A DNA stretch of 64,000 nucleotides from TMP-86 sp039807285 (GCA_044226785.1 JBGAGK010000011.1:1-64000), one strand, 5' to 3'; positions 34,132-43,414 are shown, counted from the stretch's first letter. Notes: a model not told the origin generated them from the sequence alone. Numbers and translations are program-made.

Positions 34132-34539
34132 CTACTTGACGACCTTGAACTTCGCCCGTTTTTCCTTCGCCGCGGTGTCGGGCGGAGGTCCGGCCGGCGG
34201 GGGTGTGGGCGACGAGTCGTCCGGATCCGCATCGCCTTCCGGAAAGATCAGTCCCTGGCCAGTCTCGCGCGAATAGATCCCGAGCACGCTCCTGATCGGA
34301 ATGCTCACATTGAAACTGGAACCGCCGAACCGGGCGGCAAAAGTCACGAGCTCGTTGCCAAGCTGCAGCCCATGTGCGGCCGAGAGAGAGACATTGAGCA
34401 CGATCTTGCCGTCCTTGACGTACTGACGCGGCACGATCACCGCATCGCCACCGGCATCGACGACGATATGCGGTGTATCGCCGCTGTCGGTTATCCATTC
34501 GTGCAGGGCGCGCAGCAGGTACGGCCGCCGCGGCTTCAC
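34132..34539 (-). CDS. sspB: ClpXP protease specificity-enhancing factor SspB
   Basis: SspB binds the ssrA tag on peptides released from stalled ribosomes and delivers them to ClpXP. The 135 residues begin with the substrate-binding domain (YLLRALHEWITDSGDTPHI, VLNVSLSAAHGLQLGN, FAARFGGSSFNVSIPI). A flexible acidic/proline linker leads to the terminal ClpX-binding motif FKVVK. The start ATG 34539 overlaps the end of sspA by four bases, so the two genes form an operon. Confidence 0.96.
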   Translation of the reverse strand: MKPRRPYLLRALHEWITDSGDTPHIVVDAGGDAVIVPRQYVKDGKIVLNVSLSAAHGLQLGNELVTFAARFGGSSFNVSIPIRSVLGIYSRETGQGLIFPEGDADPDDSSPTPPPAGPPPDTAAKEKRAKFKVVK

Positions 34540-35153
34540 CGTCGCATCTCGCGCTCTGCCTGCGTCAGGCTGGCGCCGAACGCAGGGCGCGTGAAAATGT
34601 TGTTTGCGTACTTGACGATGGGTTGTGCCTGCAGGGGGAGCTCGATGCCGTAGGCCGGCAGCCTCCAGAGGATGGGAGCGATGCTGACATCCACCAGCGA
34701 AAATTCGTCACTCAGGAAAAACGGCTTGGCCCTGAACACCTCGGCGCTGGCCGTGATGGCTTCCGCCAGCACCTTGCGCGCCTGTTCGCCGCTCCTGCCC
34801 TGCGGATCGCGCTCGATCTCTGCCGCGAGTCCATACCAGTCTCGCTCGACCCGGAACAGCGCCACCCGGAACTGCGCGCGCGTGGTGGGATCGATGGGCA
34901 TCAGGGGCGGATGGGGAAACCGCTCGTCCAGATACTCGATGATGACCCGTGAGTCGTAGAGCACCAGATCCCGGTCCACCAATGTGGGAACACTGTGATA
35001 GGGGTTGAGATCCAGCAGATCCTCGGGCAGGTGCCCGGGATCGGTGCTGATGATATCGATGGAAATGCCCTTCTCTGCCAGGACCAATCGCGTGCGATGA
35101 CTCCACGGATCAGTCGGGGCGGAAAACAGTGTCATCACGGCCCGGCGTGCCAC
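34536..35153 (-). CDS. sspA: Stringent starvation protein A
   Basis: SspA is a glutathione-S-transferase-fold protein that binds RNA polymerase and affects stationary-phase and acid-stress transcription; it is not an active GST. The N-terminal thioredoxin-like part reads MTLFSAPTDPWSHRTRLVLAEKG, followed by NPYHSVPTLVDRDLVLYDSRVI with the PHP-type surface of the helical domain. Length is 205 residues from the GTG at 35153; an ATG six codons further is possible. It is co-transcribed with sspB and lies 25 bases after petC. Confidence 0.95.
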   Translation of the reverse strand: MARRAVMTLFSAPTDPWSHRTRLVLAEKGISIDIISTDPGHLPEDLLDLNPYHSVPTLVDRDLVLYDSRVIIEYLDERFPHPPLMPIDPTTRAQFRVALFRVERDWYGLAAEIERDPQGRSGEQARKVLAEAITASAEVFRAKPFFLSDEFSLVDVSIAPILWRLPAYGIELPLQAQPIVKYANNIFTRPAFGASLTQAEREMRR

Positions 35154-35178
35154 CTAGGTTACGCTCCTGTCTGCCGCA

Positions 35179-35940
35179 TCAATGGACGTCTTTCCAGTAT
35201 TCCTTCTTCAACAGGTACGCGAAGACAAAGAACACCAGCAGGAACAACATCACCCAGACGCCTAGTGCCTGTCGCTCGGCCTTCACCGGTTCGCCCGCAT
35301 AGTCGAGAAAGTTCACCAGGTCGCGCACGAATCCGTCGAACTCCTCCGGTTTCATCGAACCCGGTGTCATCATCTCCACGCCCGTCAGCACCATGTGGGC
35401 ACCGCCGCTGGCATCGTCCTCGCTCTTGAACACGGGCTTCTGCAAGCCCTGAAGACCCTGCAGCACATCCGGCATGGCGGCCGACGGCAGGTACAGGTTG
35501 TTGGTCCCCCAGGGACGGGCGGCATCCGCGTAGAAACCATGCAGGAACGAATACAGGTAATCCAGCCCGCGGGCGCGTGCCATCAGGGACAGATCGGGCG
35601 GCTGCTTGCCGAACCAGGTCTCGGATTCCGCCGGCATCGCCGTCTCGATGGTGCTGAACACCTTGTCGGCGGTGAACATCAGATTGGCACGGAGTTCGGC
35701 TTCCGGAATGCCGAGATCTTCGGCCACGCGGTTGTACCGCAGGTACTTGAGCGAATGACACCCTGAGCAGTAGTTCATGAAATTGCGCGCACCGCGCTGC
35801 AGGGACTGGGTGTTGTTGATGTCCGTGCCTGCGTGCATGGGTGCAAAGCCACCCTCCTCGGCCAGGACCGGCTGCCCCGCCATCAGCAGGGATCCCAGCA
35901 TGATTGCACATGCGATTGTTCGCATACCGGCCTTACGCAT
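35179..35940 (-). CDS. petC: Cytochrome c1 of the bc1 complex
   Basis: This is the membrane-anchored c-type cytochrome that passes electrons from the Rieske centre to soluble cytochrome c. The 253 residues have a signal peptide ending near VLAEE, the haem motif C58-S-G-C61-H62, an axial-methionine region (VEMMTPGSMKPEEF) and a C-terminal anchor helix (VWVMLFLLVFFVFAYLL). The ATG at 35940 lies inside the end of petB (8-base overlap) with a good GGAGAGG ribosome site within petB. Confidence 0.97.
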   Translation of the reverse strand: MRKAGMRTIACAIMLGSLLMAGQPVLAEEGGFAPMHAGTDINNTQSLQRGARNFMNYCSGCHSLKYLRYNRVAEDLGIPEAELRANLMFTADKVFSTIETAMPAESETWFGKQPPDLSLMARARGLDYLYSFLHGFYADAARPWGTNNLYLPSAAMPDVLQGLQGLQKPVFKSEDDASGGAHMVLTGVEMMTPGSMKPEEFDGFVRDLVNFLDYAGEPVKAERQALGVWVMLFLLVFFVFAYLLKKEYWKDVH

Positions 35941-37195
35941 GTCCCGTCACCCTCTCCGGCACCGGCTTCACGCGATCCCATCGCGTATACCAGGGCATCA
36001 GAATGAAAAACGCAAAATACAGGGTGGTTCCGATCTGCGCGAGGCGCGGGTAGATTCCCGACGGAGGTTTCAGACCGCAGATTCCCAGGGTCACGAAGGA
36101 CGCCACGAAGATGGCGAGCGCAATTTTGTAGATCGGGCCCCGATAACGGATGGATTTCACCGGTGAGCGGTCCAGCCATGGCACGAAGAACAGGATCAGG
36201 ATCGCCGCGCCCATCACCAGCACGCCCCACACCTGGGTCCCGAGAAAGGACGGAACCGCACGCAACATGGCATAGAAGGGCGTGAAGTACCAGACGGGAG
36301 CGATATGCGGTGGCGTCTGCAGCGGATTGGCCGGTTCGAAGTTCGGAGACTCCAGGAACAGTCCGCCCAGGGTCGGCCCGAAGAAGATCACGGCGCAGAA
36401 CAGCAGCAGGAAGCCCGCCACGCCGACGATGTCCTTCACCGTGTAGTAAGGATGGAAGGGAATACCGTCGAGCGGGATGCCTCGGGCATCCTTGTGCTTC
36501 TTGATCTCGATGCCGTCAGGATTGTTCGAACCGACCTCGTGCAGCGCCGACAGGTGCACCACCACCAGGAGCAACAGGGCCAGCGGCAGCGCCACGACGT
36601 GCAGTGCGAAGAACCGGTTCAGGGTGGCATCGGCAATGTAGTAGTCGCCGCGGATCCAGTCCACCAGCCCCTGACCTATGTACGGCAGGCTGCTGAACAG
36701 CGAGACGATCACCTGCGCACCCCAGTAGCTCATGTTGCCCCAGGGAAGCACGTAGCCCATGAAAGCCTCGGCCATCAGCACCAGGAAGATGATGCAGCCG
36801 ATGATCCACAGGAGTTCGCGTGGCTTGCGGTGCGACCCGTACAGAAGCGCCCGGAACATGTGCAGGTAGACCACGATGAAGAACGCCGAGGCGCCGGTGG
36901 AATGCATGTAGCGGATCAGCCAGCCCCAGCTGACATCGCGCATGATGTATTCGACCGAATTGAATGCCTCGGCAGCCGAGGGCTTGTAGTTCATGGTGAG
37001 GAAAATGCCGGTCACCAGCTGGATGACCAGCACCAGCATCGCCAGCGAACCGAAGTAGTACCAGAAGTTGAAATTCTTCGGTGCGTAGTACTCGGCGGCG
37101 TGCGCCTTCCACAGGCTCAGGACCGGAAGACGCTCGTTGACCCACTGCATGAAGCCACCCGGGCTGCTGCCGCTGGTTTGCGGAGATGAAGCCAT
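35933..37195 (-). CDS. petB: Cytochrome b of the bc1 complex
   Basis: Cytochrome b carries both b haems and the quinol-oxidation and quinone-reduction sites. The 420 residues contain about nine helices. Haem-ligand histidines lie in the segments YMHSTGASAFFIVVYLHMFR and FALHVVALPLALLLLVVVHL. The Qo-site loop is marked by the PDG-type stretch and by PHIAPVWYFTPFYAML (a PxW segment). It lies between petA (20 bases) and petC (overlap). Confidence 0.97.
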   Translation of the reverse strand: MASSPQTSGSSPGGFMQWVNERLPVLSLWKAHAAEYYAPKNFNFWYYFGSLAMLVLVIQLVTGIFLTMNYKPSAAEAFNSVEYIMRDVSWGWLIRYMHSTGASAFFIVVYLHMFRALLYGSHRKPRELLWIIGCIIFLVLMAEAFMGYVLPWGNMSYWGAQVIVSLFSSLPYIGQGLVDWIRGDYYIADATLNRFFALHVVALPLALLLLVVVHLSALHEVGSNNPDGIEIKKHKDARGIPLDGIPFHPYYTVKDIVGVAGFLLLFCAVIFFGPTLGGLFLESPNFEPANPLQTPPHIAPVWYFTPFYAMLRAVPSFLGTQVWGVLVMGAAILILFFVPWLDRSPVKSIRYRGPIYKIALAIFVASFVTLGICGLKPPSGIYPRLAQIGTTLYFAFFILMPWYTRWDRVKPVPERVTGHA

Positions 37196-37215
37196 CGTTC
37201 AACCTCTTGATCGGA

Positions 37216-37836
37216 TTATGCGGTCTTTGCCTTGGGATCGACGCCGATGGTGATGCGCGCGGCGTCGGCAAACGAATAGGGTGGTATGGTCAGGTTCTTC
37301 GGTGCGGGCACTCGCTTGAAAACCCGGCCGGACAGATCGAACTTGGATCCGTGACACGGACAGTAGAAGCCGCCCGGCCAGCCCGAGCCCAGATCCACGC
37401 CGGTGATCTGCCCTGAATTGTTGGGCTCGAAGGCACCCAGCGGCGAACAGCCCAGGTGCGTGCACACCGCGAGACCGATCCAGTAGTCCGGATTGATGGC
37501 GCGCAGCGCACCGGTGGCCTTGATGTAGTCGGGCTGGCTCGAACCGTCAGAGTCCGGATCGAGCAGCAGGGCATTGTGGTCCCCGATGTGGCTGATGATG
37601 TCCTGAGTGCGGCGTACGACGTACACGGGCTGGCCACGCCAGACCACCTTCAACATCTGGCCCGGTTCGAGCTTGGAGGCATCCACCTCCACCGGGGCAC
37701 CGAGTGCCTTGGCGCGTGCGCTGGGCTGCCAGGATGCAAGAAACGGCACCGCGGTGAAGGCTGCTCCCACGACACCCACTCCCACCGTGGCCGCCGTCAG
37801 CAATGTCCGGCGGCTTTGGTCAACCTGATCGCTCAT
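37216..37836 (-). CDS. petA: Rieske iron-sulfur protein of the bc1 complex
   Basis: The 206 residues begin with a twin-arginine signal-anchor (SRRTLLTAATVGVGVVG), so the folded protein is exported by Tat and stays anchored. The [2Fe-2S] ligands are in C125-T-H127-L-G-C130 and C159-P-C161-H162-G-S, with the usual disulfide pair C130/C161. It is the first gene of the petABC operon. A TATAAT -10 element lies about 67 bases upstream. Confidence 0.97.
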   Translation of the reverse strand: MSDQVDQSRRTLLTAATVGVGVVGAAFTAVPFLASWQPSARAKALGAPVEVDASKLEPGQMLKVVWRGQPVYVVRRTQDIISHIGDHNALLLDPDSDGSSQPDYIKATGALRAINPDYWIGLAVCTHLGCSPLGAFEPNNSGQITGVDLGSGWPGGFYCPCHGSKFDLSGRVFKRVPAPKNLTIPPYSFADAARITIGVDPKAKTA

Positions 37837-37902
37837 TCAATCGCCCCTCGACACGGACCGGATGAAACTCGCCCGAATTTTGTTTAAATTTCAAGGCGGC
37901 GC

Positions 37903-37908
37903 ATTATA
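37903..37908 (-). promoter_or_regulatory. -10 element of the petABC operon
   Basis: On the minus strand a perfect TATAAT sits upstream of petA with no clear -35. The predicted start leaves a leader of about 60 bases. It lies in the 137-base region shared with the divergent htrA-family gene. Confidence 0.55.
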
Positions 37909-37973
37909 CACGAATCAGGGACGCGTTCGCGGCAAGGCCGGCGCCGTCAGACCCAGCCGAGGATACGGATCCA

Positions 37974-39161
37974 TTGAAGAACGCACTGTCGATCGTGGCG
38001 TTTTTGATCAAGGCGATCATCGTCGGGCTTGCGCTCGCCTTTCTCATCATACTCTGGCGCGCACCGCCCCAGAATCTGTTCAGGCCGTCGAAGGCGGACG
38101 TGGTTCCCGTGGCCGCGCCACCCCCTGTGGCAGCCCCGGCTGCGCCGGCAACATCGTCGACGCCACTGACCAGCTTCGCGGACGCGGTGGCCCGCTCCGC
38201 GCCCGCGGTGGTGAACATCTACACCGCCCGGGTGGTCACCGAACGCACCCAACCGGATCCTCTGGCGCAACTGTTCGGCGATTACTGGCCCAGTTTCCGC
38301 CGCCGGGTGGAACGCAGCCTGGGTTCGGGAGTCATCATCGACAGTGCCGGACACATCATCACCAATCATCACGTCATTGCCGGCGCCGATTCGATCCGGG
38401 TGCAACTCAGTGACCACAGGGTCGCCGATGCGAAGCTGATCGGAACGGATCCCGATACCGATCTTGCCGTACTCAAGCTCTCCCTGAAGAACCTCCCGGT
38501 CATGCCGATGGGCCGCTCGGACTCCCTGCGCGTGGGTGACATCGTCCTGGCCATCGGCAATCCCTACGGCCTCAGTCAGACCGTCACCCAGGGCATCGTG
38601 AGCGCCACGGGACGCGGGCAGCTGGGACTTGCGACCTTCGAGAATTTCATCCAGACCGATGCGGCCATCAACCCCGGGAATTCAGGCGGCGCATTGATCA
38701 ATGCCCAGGGTCAGCTGGTGGGCATCAATACCGCCGTGTTGAGCCGCACCTACGGGGGGCCCGAGGGCATCGGATTCGCCATTCCCGTGAATCTGGTCCG
38801 CGGCGTGATGGCCCAGATCCTGAAGCAGGGCCGTGTGGTGCGCGGCTGGCTGGGGCTCGAGCCCCAGGATCTGTCCGATGAACAGGCCGCACAACTGGGT
38901 CTGGCGGACGGAGCGGGTGTGGTGGTCGCCAACATCCTGGTGGGATCACCTGCATTCCAGGCCGGGATCAGGCCCGGGGATCTCATTGACCGGGTCGATG
39001 GAAGCACCGTCGGCAATGCCCAGGAGCTGGTCTCGAAGGTCGCAGCGCTGAAACCCGGGACGCAGGTCGAGCTGAAGCTGCGCAGACGCGGTCAGACGTT
39101 CAGCGTCAGGATCAAGGTGCTCGAAAGGCCCACCCAGGGCGATCGGGCCCGGGAACAGTAG
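37974..39161 (+). CDS. Membrane-anchored HtrA-family serine protease (DegS/AlgW-like)
   Basis: A 395-residue trypsin-fold (S1C) protease with an N-terminal membrane helix at about 7-27, a Pro/Ala-rich linker and the protease domain. The catalytic triad is H133 (TNHHVIAG), D163 (DPDTDLAVLK) and S237 (GNSGGAL). One C-terminal PDZ domain (about 285-380) is present. An uncleaved anchor and a single PDZ fit DegS or AlgW, the site-1 protease that cuts anti-sigma-E on seeing unfolded outer-membrane porins; a role in that pathway is inferred. The start is TTG at 37974 with GAGGA upstream. Confidence 0.9.
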   Translation: MKNALSIVAFLIKAIIVGLALAFLIILWRAPPQNLFRPSKADVVPVAAPPPVAAPAAPATSSTPLTSFADAVARSAPAVVNIYTARVVTERTQPDPLAQLFGDYWPSFRRRVERSLGSGVIIDSAGHIITNHHVIAGADSIRVQLSDHRVADAKLIGTDPDTDLAVLKLSLKNLPVMPMGRSDSLRVGDIVLAIGNPYGLSQTVTQGIVSATGRGQLGLATFENFIQTDAAINPGNSGGALINAQGQLVGINTAVLSRTYGGPEGIGFAIPVNLVRGVMAQILKQGRVVRGWLGLEPQDLSDEQAAQLGLADGAGVVVANILVGSPAFQAGIRPGDLIDRVDGSTVGNAQELVSKVAALKPGTQVELKLRRRGQTFSVRIKVLERPTQGDRAREQ

Positions 39162-39172
39162 CCGCTGCCCGG

Positions 39173-40432
39173 CTACCCGGGCACGCGCTTGATGCGGGCC
39201 CCGAGCTGCTGGAGCTTTTCCTCGATCGCCTCGTATCCGCGGTCGATGTGGTAGATCCGCTCGATATCCGTACGGCCCTCCGCCACCAGCGCCGCCAGCA
39301 CCAGCGAAGCCGATGCCCGAAGGTCCGTGGCCATCACCGGCGCGGCCGTCAGACGCTGCACGCCCCTGATGATGGCCGTGTTGCCCTCCAGCCGGATCTC
39401 CGCGCCCATGCGCCGCATTTCCAGCATGTGCATGAACCGGTTTTCGAAGATTGTTTCGATGATGGTTCCGACTCCATCCCCCACCGCATCCAGAGCGGCA
39501 AACTGTGCCTGCATGTCGGTGGGAAAAGCCGGATAGGGGGCAGTGCGGATATCCACCGAGTGCGGACGGCGCCCCTGCATGTCGAGCTCGATCCAGTTCT
39601 CACCCGTGGTGATCTGCGCGCCGGCTTCGCGCAACTTGCCCAGCACCGCATCCATGTGCTGGGGCTGGGCGCTCTTGACCCGCACCCGGCCGCCGGTAAT
39701 CGCACCGGCCACCAGGTACGTCCCGGTTTCGATGCGGTCGGGAAGCACGTCGTACCGGCCGCCAGTCAGGCGATCCACGCCCTCGATCACGATGCGATCA
39801 CTGCCGGCGCCCGTGATCCGGGCCCCGAGGGAGTTCAGGAAATTGGCCAGATCCACCACTTCAGGCTCGCGCGCCGCGTTTTCCAGGATGGTCTGGCCCT
39901 GCGCCAGCACCGCCGCCATCATCAGGTTCTCGGTGCCGGTCACCGTCACCGTTTCCAGCACCAGCTGGGCTCCGCGAAGCCGCTCCGCACGGGCGCGGAT
40001 ATAGCCATTTTCGATGTGGATGTCGGCACCCATGGCCTGCAGCCCGGCGACATGGATGTTCACCGGCCGCGCACCGATGGCACAGCCACCTGGCAGCGAT
40101 ACATCGGCCCTGCCGAAGCGAGCCAGCAGCGGACCCAGCACCAGGATCGACGCACGCATGGTCTTGACCAGCCGATAGGGCGCCATGTGTTCCCTGATGG
40201 TCGACGCATCCACCTCGATGCGCATCTTCTCGTCCACCGTGACCGACACGCCCATGTGGCCGAGCAGTTCGATCATGGTGGTCACATCCTGCAGGTGCGG
40301 AACATTGCCCACGGTGACGGGACCGTCCGCGAGCAGGCAGCCGGCCAGGATGGGCAGGGTTGCGTTCTTCGCACCCGAGATGCGGATTTCCCCCGACAGC
40401 GGCACGCCGCCCTGAATCTGCAACTTGTCCAT
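39173..40432 (-). CDS. murA: UDP-N-acetylglucosamine 1-carboxyvinyltransferase MurA
   Basis: MurA transfers enolpyruvate from PEP to UDP-GlcNAc, the first committed step of peptidoglycan synthesis. The 419 residues have the EPSP-synthase-like fold. The N-terminus has SGAKNATLPILAGCLLADGP. The active-site cysteine is C117 in SLPGGCAIGARP, the fosfomycin target. The C-terminal half has FPTDMQAQFAAL. It is convergent with the htrA-family gene, whose stop is 11 bases away. It follows ibaG as in E. coli. Confidence 0.98.
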   Translation of the reverse strand: MDKLQIQGGVPLSGEIRISGAKNATLPILAGCLLADGPVTVGNVPHLQDVTTMIELLGHMGVSVTVDEKMRIEVDASTIREHMAPYRLVKTMRASILVLGPLLARFGRADVSLPGGCAIGARPVNIHVAGLQAMGADIHIENGYIRARAERLRGAQLVLETVTVTGTENLMMAAVLAQGQTILENAAREPEVVDLANFLNSLGARITGAGSDRIVIEGVDRLTGGRYDVLPDRIETGTYLVAGAITGGRVRVKSAQPQHMDAVLGKLREAGAQITTGENWIELDMQGRRPHSVDIRTAPYPAFPTDMQAQFAALDAVGDGVGTIIETIFENRFMHMLEMRRMGAEIRLEGNTAIIRGVQRLTAAPVMATDLRASASLVLAALVAEGRTDIERIYHIDRGYEAIEEKLQQLGARIKRVPG

Positions 40433-40453
40433 TGTTCCCCCTGCGCCCTTCCC

Positions 40454-40699
40454 TCAGCCCATGCCGCTGCGCGCCGCTTCCTCCGGCGTGAGCACCTGCA
40501 GTGCCATGGCATGGATCTCATTGCCCATCCGCGGGCCCAATGCCGCGTACACCATCTGGTGACGCGCCACCAGCCGCTTGCCCGCAAAAGCCGGCGTGAT
40601 CACCACCGCCTCGTAATGCACATGGTCATCGCTTCGCACCTGGACGCGGGAGTCCGGAAGCGCCGCCCGGATCAGATCTGCAATGGATTGTGGATTCAT
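40454..40699 (-). CDS. ibaG: BolA-family protein IbaG
   Basis: An 81-residue BolA-like protein. IbaG (YrbA) binds monothiol glutaredoxin through a shared iron-sulfur cluster and has been tied to acid stress and envelope homeostasis. The fold core is RVQVRSDDHVHYEAVVITPAF followed by KRLVARHQMVYAALGPRM and HAMALQVLTPEEA, with the conserved cluster-side histidine in IHAMAL. It is the gene before murA and is divergent from kdsD. Confidence 0.95.
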   Translation of the reverse strand: MNPQSIADLIRAALPDSRVQVRSDDHVHYEAVVITPAFAGKRLVARHQMVYAALGPRMGNEIHAMALQVLTPEEAARSGMG

Positions 40700-40751
40700 G
40701 TCACTGTCACACCCGTAGTATTGCTGGCCGCGATCTTAAGGGAACCGCGAT

Positions 40752-41747
40752 ATGATTACAGCGATGGACAGGGATTTTTCCGACCAGGAGCTCATCGGCC
40801 AGGGCCGGCGCGCCCTCCAGACCGAGATCGACGGGCTCACCGCACAGTTGCCGCGGCTTGGCGCGACCTTCGCCCGTGCCTGCCGGATCTGCCTTGCCTG
40901 CAAGGGACGGGTGGTCGTGACCGGCATGGGAAAGTCCGGACACATTGCCGGCAAGATCGCCGCGACCCTGGCCAGTACGGGCACTCCAGCCTTCTTCGTG
41001 CATCCCGGAGAGGCCAGCCATGGCGATGTGGGCATGATCGTGCGCGAGGATGCGGTCATCGCCCTGTCCAATTCCGGTGAAACCGGCGAGATCCTGGCCA
41101 TCCTGCCGGTCCTCAAACGCCTCGGTGTCCCGCTGATCGCCCTGACCGCGGCGTCCGGGTCCACGCTGGCGCGTGCCGCGGATGTTCATCTCGACAGTGG
41201 TGTGCCGGCCGAGGCGTGCCCGTTGAATCTGGCGCCCACCGCCAGCACCACTGCAGCCCTGGCGCTGGGAGATGCGCTGGCGGTCGCCCTGCTGCACGCG
41301 CGCGGCTTCACGGAGCAGGATTTTGCCCGCTCACACCCGGCCGGCAATCTGGGCAGGCGCCTGCTGCTGCACGTGGATGACGTGATGCGCAAGGGACCGG
41401 ACGTCCCCAGGGTGGGGCCGGAGCAGCGGCTGGCGCAGGGCCTGCTGGAGATGAGCCGCAAGGGGCTGGGGATGACCACCGTCGTGAGCGAAGACGGCGT
41501 GCTGCTCGGTGTCTTCACGGACGGCGACCTGCGCCGGGCCCTGGACCGGAACGTGGACGTGCATCGCACCCTGATGCGCGAGGTCATGACCGTGCAGGGC
41601 AAGTCCGTACGGCCGGACACCATGGCCGCAGAGGCGGTGAACCTGATGCAGGCACATCGCATCACGCAGCTCGTGGTGGTGGATGATGCCAACCGGGTGT
41701 GCGGCGCGATCAATGTGCATGACCTGATGCGGGCAGGCATCGTTTGA
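40752..41747 (+). CDS. kdsD: Arabinose-5-phosphate isomerase KdsD
   Basis: KdsD interconverts ribulose-5-phosphate and arabinose-5-phosphate, the entry step to Kdo for LPS. The SIS domain (about 40-180) has VVVTGMGKSGHIAGKIAATL and the substrate histidine in FVHPGEASHGDVGM. Two CBS domains follow from about residue 205. Length is 331 residues. An AAGGGA is eight bases before the ATG at 40752; an in-frame ATG at 40764 is a fallback. It overlaps kdsC by four bases. Confidence 0.96.
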   Translation: MITAMDRDFSDQELIGQGRRALQTEIDGLTAQLPRLGATFARACRICLACKGRVVVTGMGKSGHIAGKIAATLASTGTPAFFVHPGEASHGDVGMIVREDAVIALSNSGETGEILAILPVLKRLGVPLIALTAASGSTLARAADVHLDSGVPAEACPLNLAPTASTTAALALGDALAVALLHARGFTEQDFARSHPAGNLGRRLLLHVDDVMRKGPDVPRVGPEQRLAQGLLEMSRKGLGMTTVVSEDGVLLGVFTDGDLRRALDRNVDVHRTLMREVMTVQGKSVRPDTMAAEAVNLMQAHRITQLVVVDDANRVCGAINVHDLMRAGIV

Positions 41748-42253
41748 GCAGGGGCAACCGCAAGCAGGGGGTTCTTGCACACCTCGAACTCGTCGTGTTC
41801 GACATCGACGGCGTGCTCACCGACGGAAGGCTGTACTTCGGCAGCCGCGGTGAAGCATTGAAAGTGTTCCACGTGCGCGACGGACATGGCATGAAGCTCC
41901 TGATGCATGCGGGCCTTGAAATCGCGATCATCAGCGGACGACGCAGCACGGCCGTTTCGGCGCGCATGCGCGAACTGGGCGTGCGGCGTGTAGTTCAGGG
42001 GTGCGGGGACAAGGTCGCGGCCATGGGCGCCATCGCGCGCAATGCGCGCGTGCCGCTGTCACGCTGCGCCTGCCTCGTGGATGACACACCCGACCTGCCG
42101 CTGATGGCCAGCGTCGGGTTCGCCGCCGCTGTCGCCGATGCACACCCGCTGGTGCGGCGTGCGGCCGCATGGATCAGCCGCAGCAAGGGCGGTCATGGCG
42201 CCGCACGCGAATTCTGCGATGCCATCCTGCTGGCGCGCAGCGGGAGCGGCTGA
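41744..42253 (+). CDS. kdsC: 3-deoxy-D-manno-octulosonate-8-phosphate phosphatase KdsC
   Basis: KdsC is a haloacid-dehalogenase-type phosphatase releasing Kdo. The nucleophile motif is DIDGVLTDGRL near the N-terminus. It is followed by the ISGRRSTAV segment with motif II and by VDDTPDLPLM with the Mg-binding aspartates. Length is 169 residues. The start is TTG at 41744, overlapping the kdsD stop (TTGA). It overlaps lptC by one base. Confidence 0.94.
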   Translation: MSRGNRKQGVLAHLELVVFDIDGVLTDGRLYFGSRGEALKVFHVRDGHGMKLLMHAGLEIAIISGRRSTAVSARMRELGVRRVVQGCGDKVAAMGAIARNARVPLSRCACLVDDTPDLPLMASVGFAAAVADAHPLVRRAAAWISRSKGGHGAAREFCDAILLARSGSG

Positions 42254-42810
42254 TGCTGCTGCGCGTTCTCACCGTGCTGGCATTGCTGGCACTCGCCATC
42301 GGCACCTGGATGCTCAGCAACCAGTCGCGGATCCAGCGCAGCACAGGCCCGGTACCGCAAAACCAGCTGCCGGGCTACTTCCTGAAGGACGCAGTCATGA
42401 CCGACTACAGCCTCACGGGCGATCCGGCGGTGCGGATCGCCGCCGGACGCATCGAACAGATCGATCACACCAACGATGTCGCACTTCTCGACGTTCGCCT
42501 GGATTATCAGGGCGATGAGGGCCAGCAATGGGTCCTTGTCGGGGATCACGCGCATGTGCGGGATGCCGGCCGGGTGGTCGACCTCGACGGCAACGTGCGG
42601 TTGCAGGGTCTGGACGGGCATCAACCCGGCCCCGCCCTGGTGACCACCGATCATGCCGCGTACGATGTCCCCTCATCCGAGATCCGCACCGGCAGCGAAG
42701 TCCACATGACTTTCGGTGAACATACCCTGTCGGCGCGGGGACTGGTTGCGCGGTTGAAGGAACGGACGATACGGCTGGAATCCGGGGTCTATGGCCGCTT
42801 CATTCCCTAG
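42253..42810 (+). CDS. lptC: LPS export protein LptC
   Basis: LptC is a bitopic inner-membrane protein that takes LPS from the LptB2FG transporter and passes it to LptA. An N-terminal membrane helix (about 3-20) is followed by a beta-jellyroll domain with LPGYFLKDAVMTDYSLTGDP near its start. Length is 185 residues. The start ATG 42253 shares one base with the kdsC stop. Its 3' end overlaps the proposed lptA start by 20 bases. Confidence 0.93.
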   Translation: MLLRVLTVLALLALAIGTWMLSNQSRIQRSTGPVPQNQLPGYFLKDAVMTDYSLTGDPAVRIAAGRIEQIDHTNDVALLDVRLDYQGDEGQQWVLVGDHAHVRDAGRVVDLDGNVRLQGLDGHQPGPALVTTDHAAYDVPSSEIRTGSEVHMTFGEHTLSARGLVARLKERTIRLESGVYGRFIP

Positions 42811-43414
42811 TCGCATGGTGTATCGGGCCGCAACGCTCCTGGCATGCATCCTGCCGCTTGCCGCCACCCCGCAGATCCCCGGGGCAGACCCGCAACTTCC
42901 CATTCAACTCGACGCACAATCGAGCGACCTGGATTACCGCAACAACGTCATCACCTTTCACAAGGTCCGCATCACCCAGGGAAAAACCTCTGTCGAAGCC
43001 GATCTGGCCACTGCGCACGGCGTGAACTTCGAGAACAGCAACTGGCAGTTCCGGGGCAAGGTGCGCATCAGTGTCGATCACGGATTCCTCAATGCAGATG
43101 ACGCCGACATCACCTTTGCCAACAAGCTGTTGACACGGGCGGTGGTCAACGGGAATCCGGCGGAATTCGAACAGCGGCGCGAATCGACCGGGCAGCTGGC
43201 GCGTGGGCGCGCGGACTCCATCGTCTACGATGTCAAATCCGGCACGGTGGTACTGAGCCACAATGCATGGCTGTCGGACGGACCCAATGAAATCCGGGGC
43301 GAATCCCTCAAGTACAGCGTGGCCCAGCAGCGCATCATCGCAGACGCCGCCGAACAGGGCTCCCAGCGGGTACGAATCACCATCACGCCGCCGGCACAGA
43401 AGCCAAAGCCATGA
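42791..43414 (+). CDS. lptA: LPS transport bridge protein LptA
   Basis: LptA is the periplasmic beta-jellyroll protein that forms the LPS bridge between inner and outer membranes. An N-terminal signal peptide (hydrophobic ATLLACILPLAA) is followed by the OstA-type domain with LDAQSSDLDYRNNVITFHKVRITQG. Length is 207 residues from the ATG at 42791, which has a GGGG a few bases upstream. A second start at 42815 would give a shorter and equally plausible signal peptide but has no visible ribosome site. It overlaps lptB by four bases. Confidence 0.93.
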   Translation: MAASFPSRMVYRAATLLACILPLAATPQIPGADPQLPIQLDAQSSDLDYRNNVITFHKVRITQGKTSVEADLATAHGVNFENSNWQFRGKVRISVDHGFLNADDADITFANKLLTRAVVNGNPAEFEQRRESTGQLARGRADSIVYDVKSGTVVLSHNAWLSDGPNEIRGESLKYSVAQQRIIADAAEQGSQRVRITITPPAQKPKP

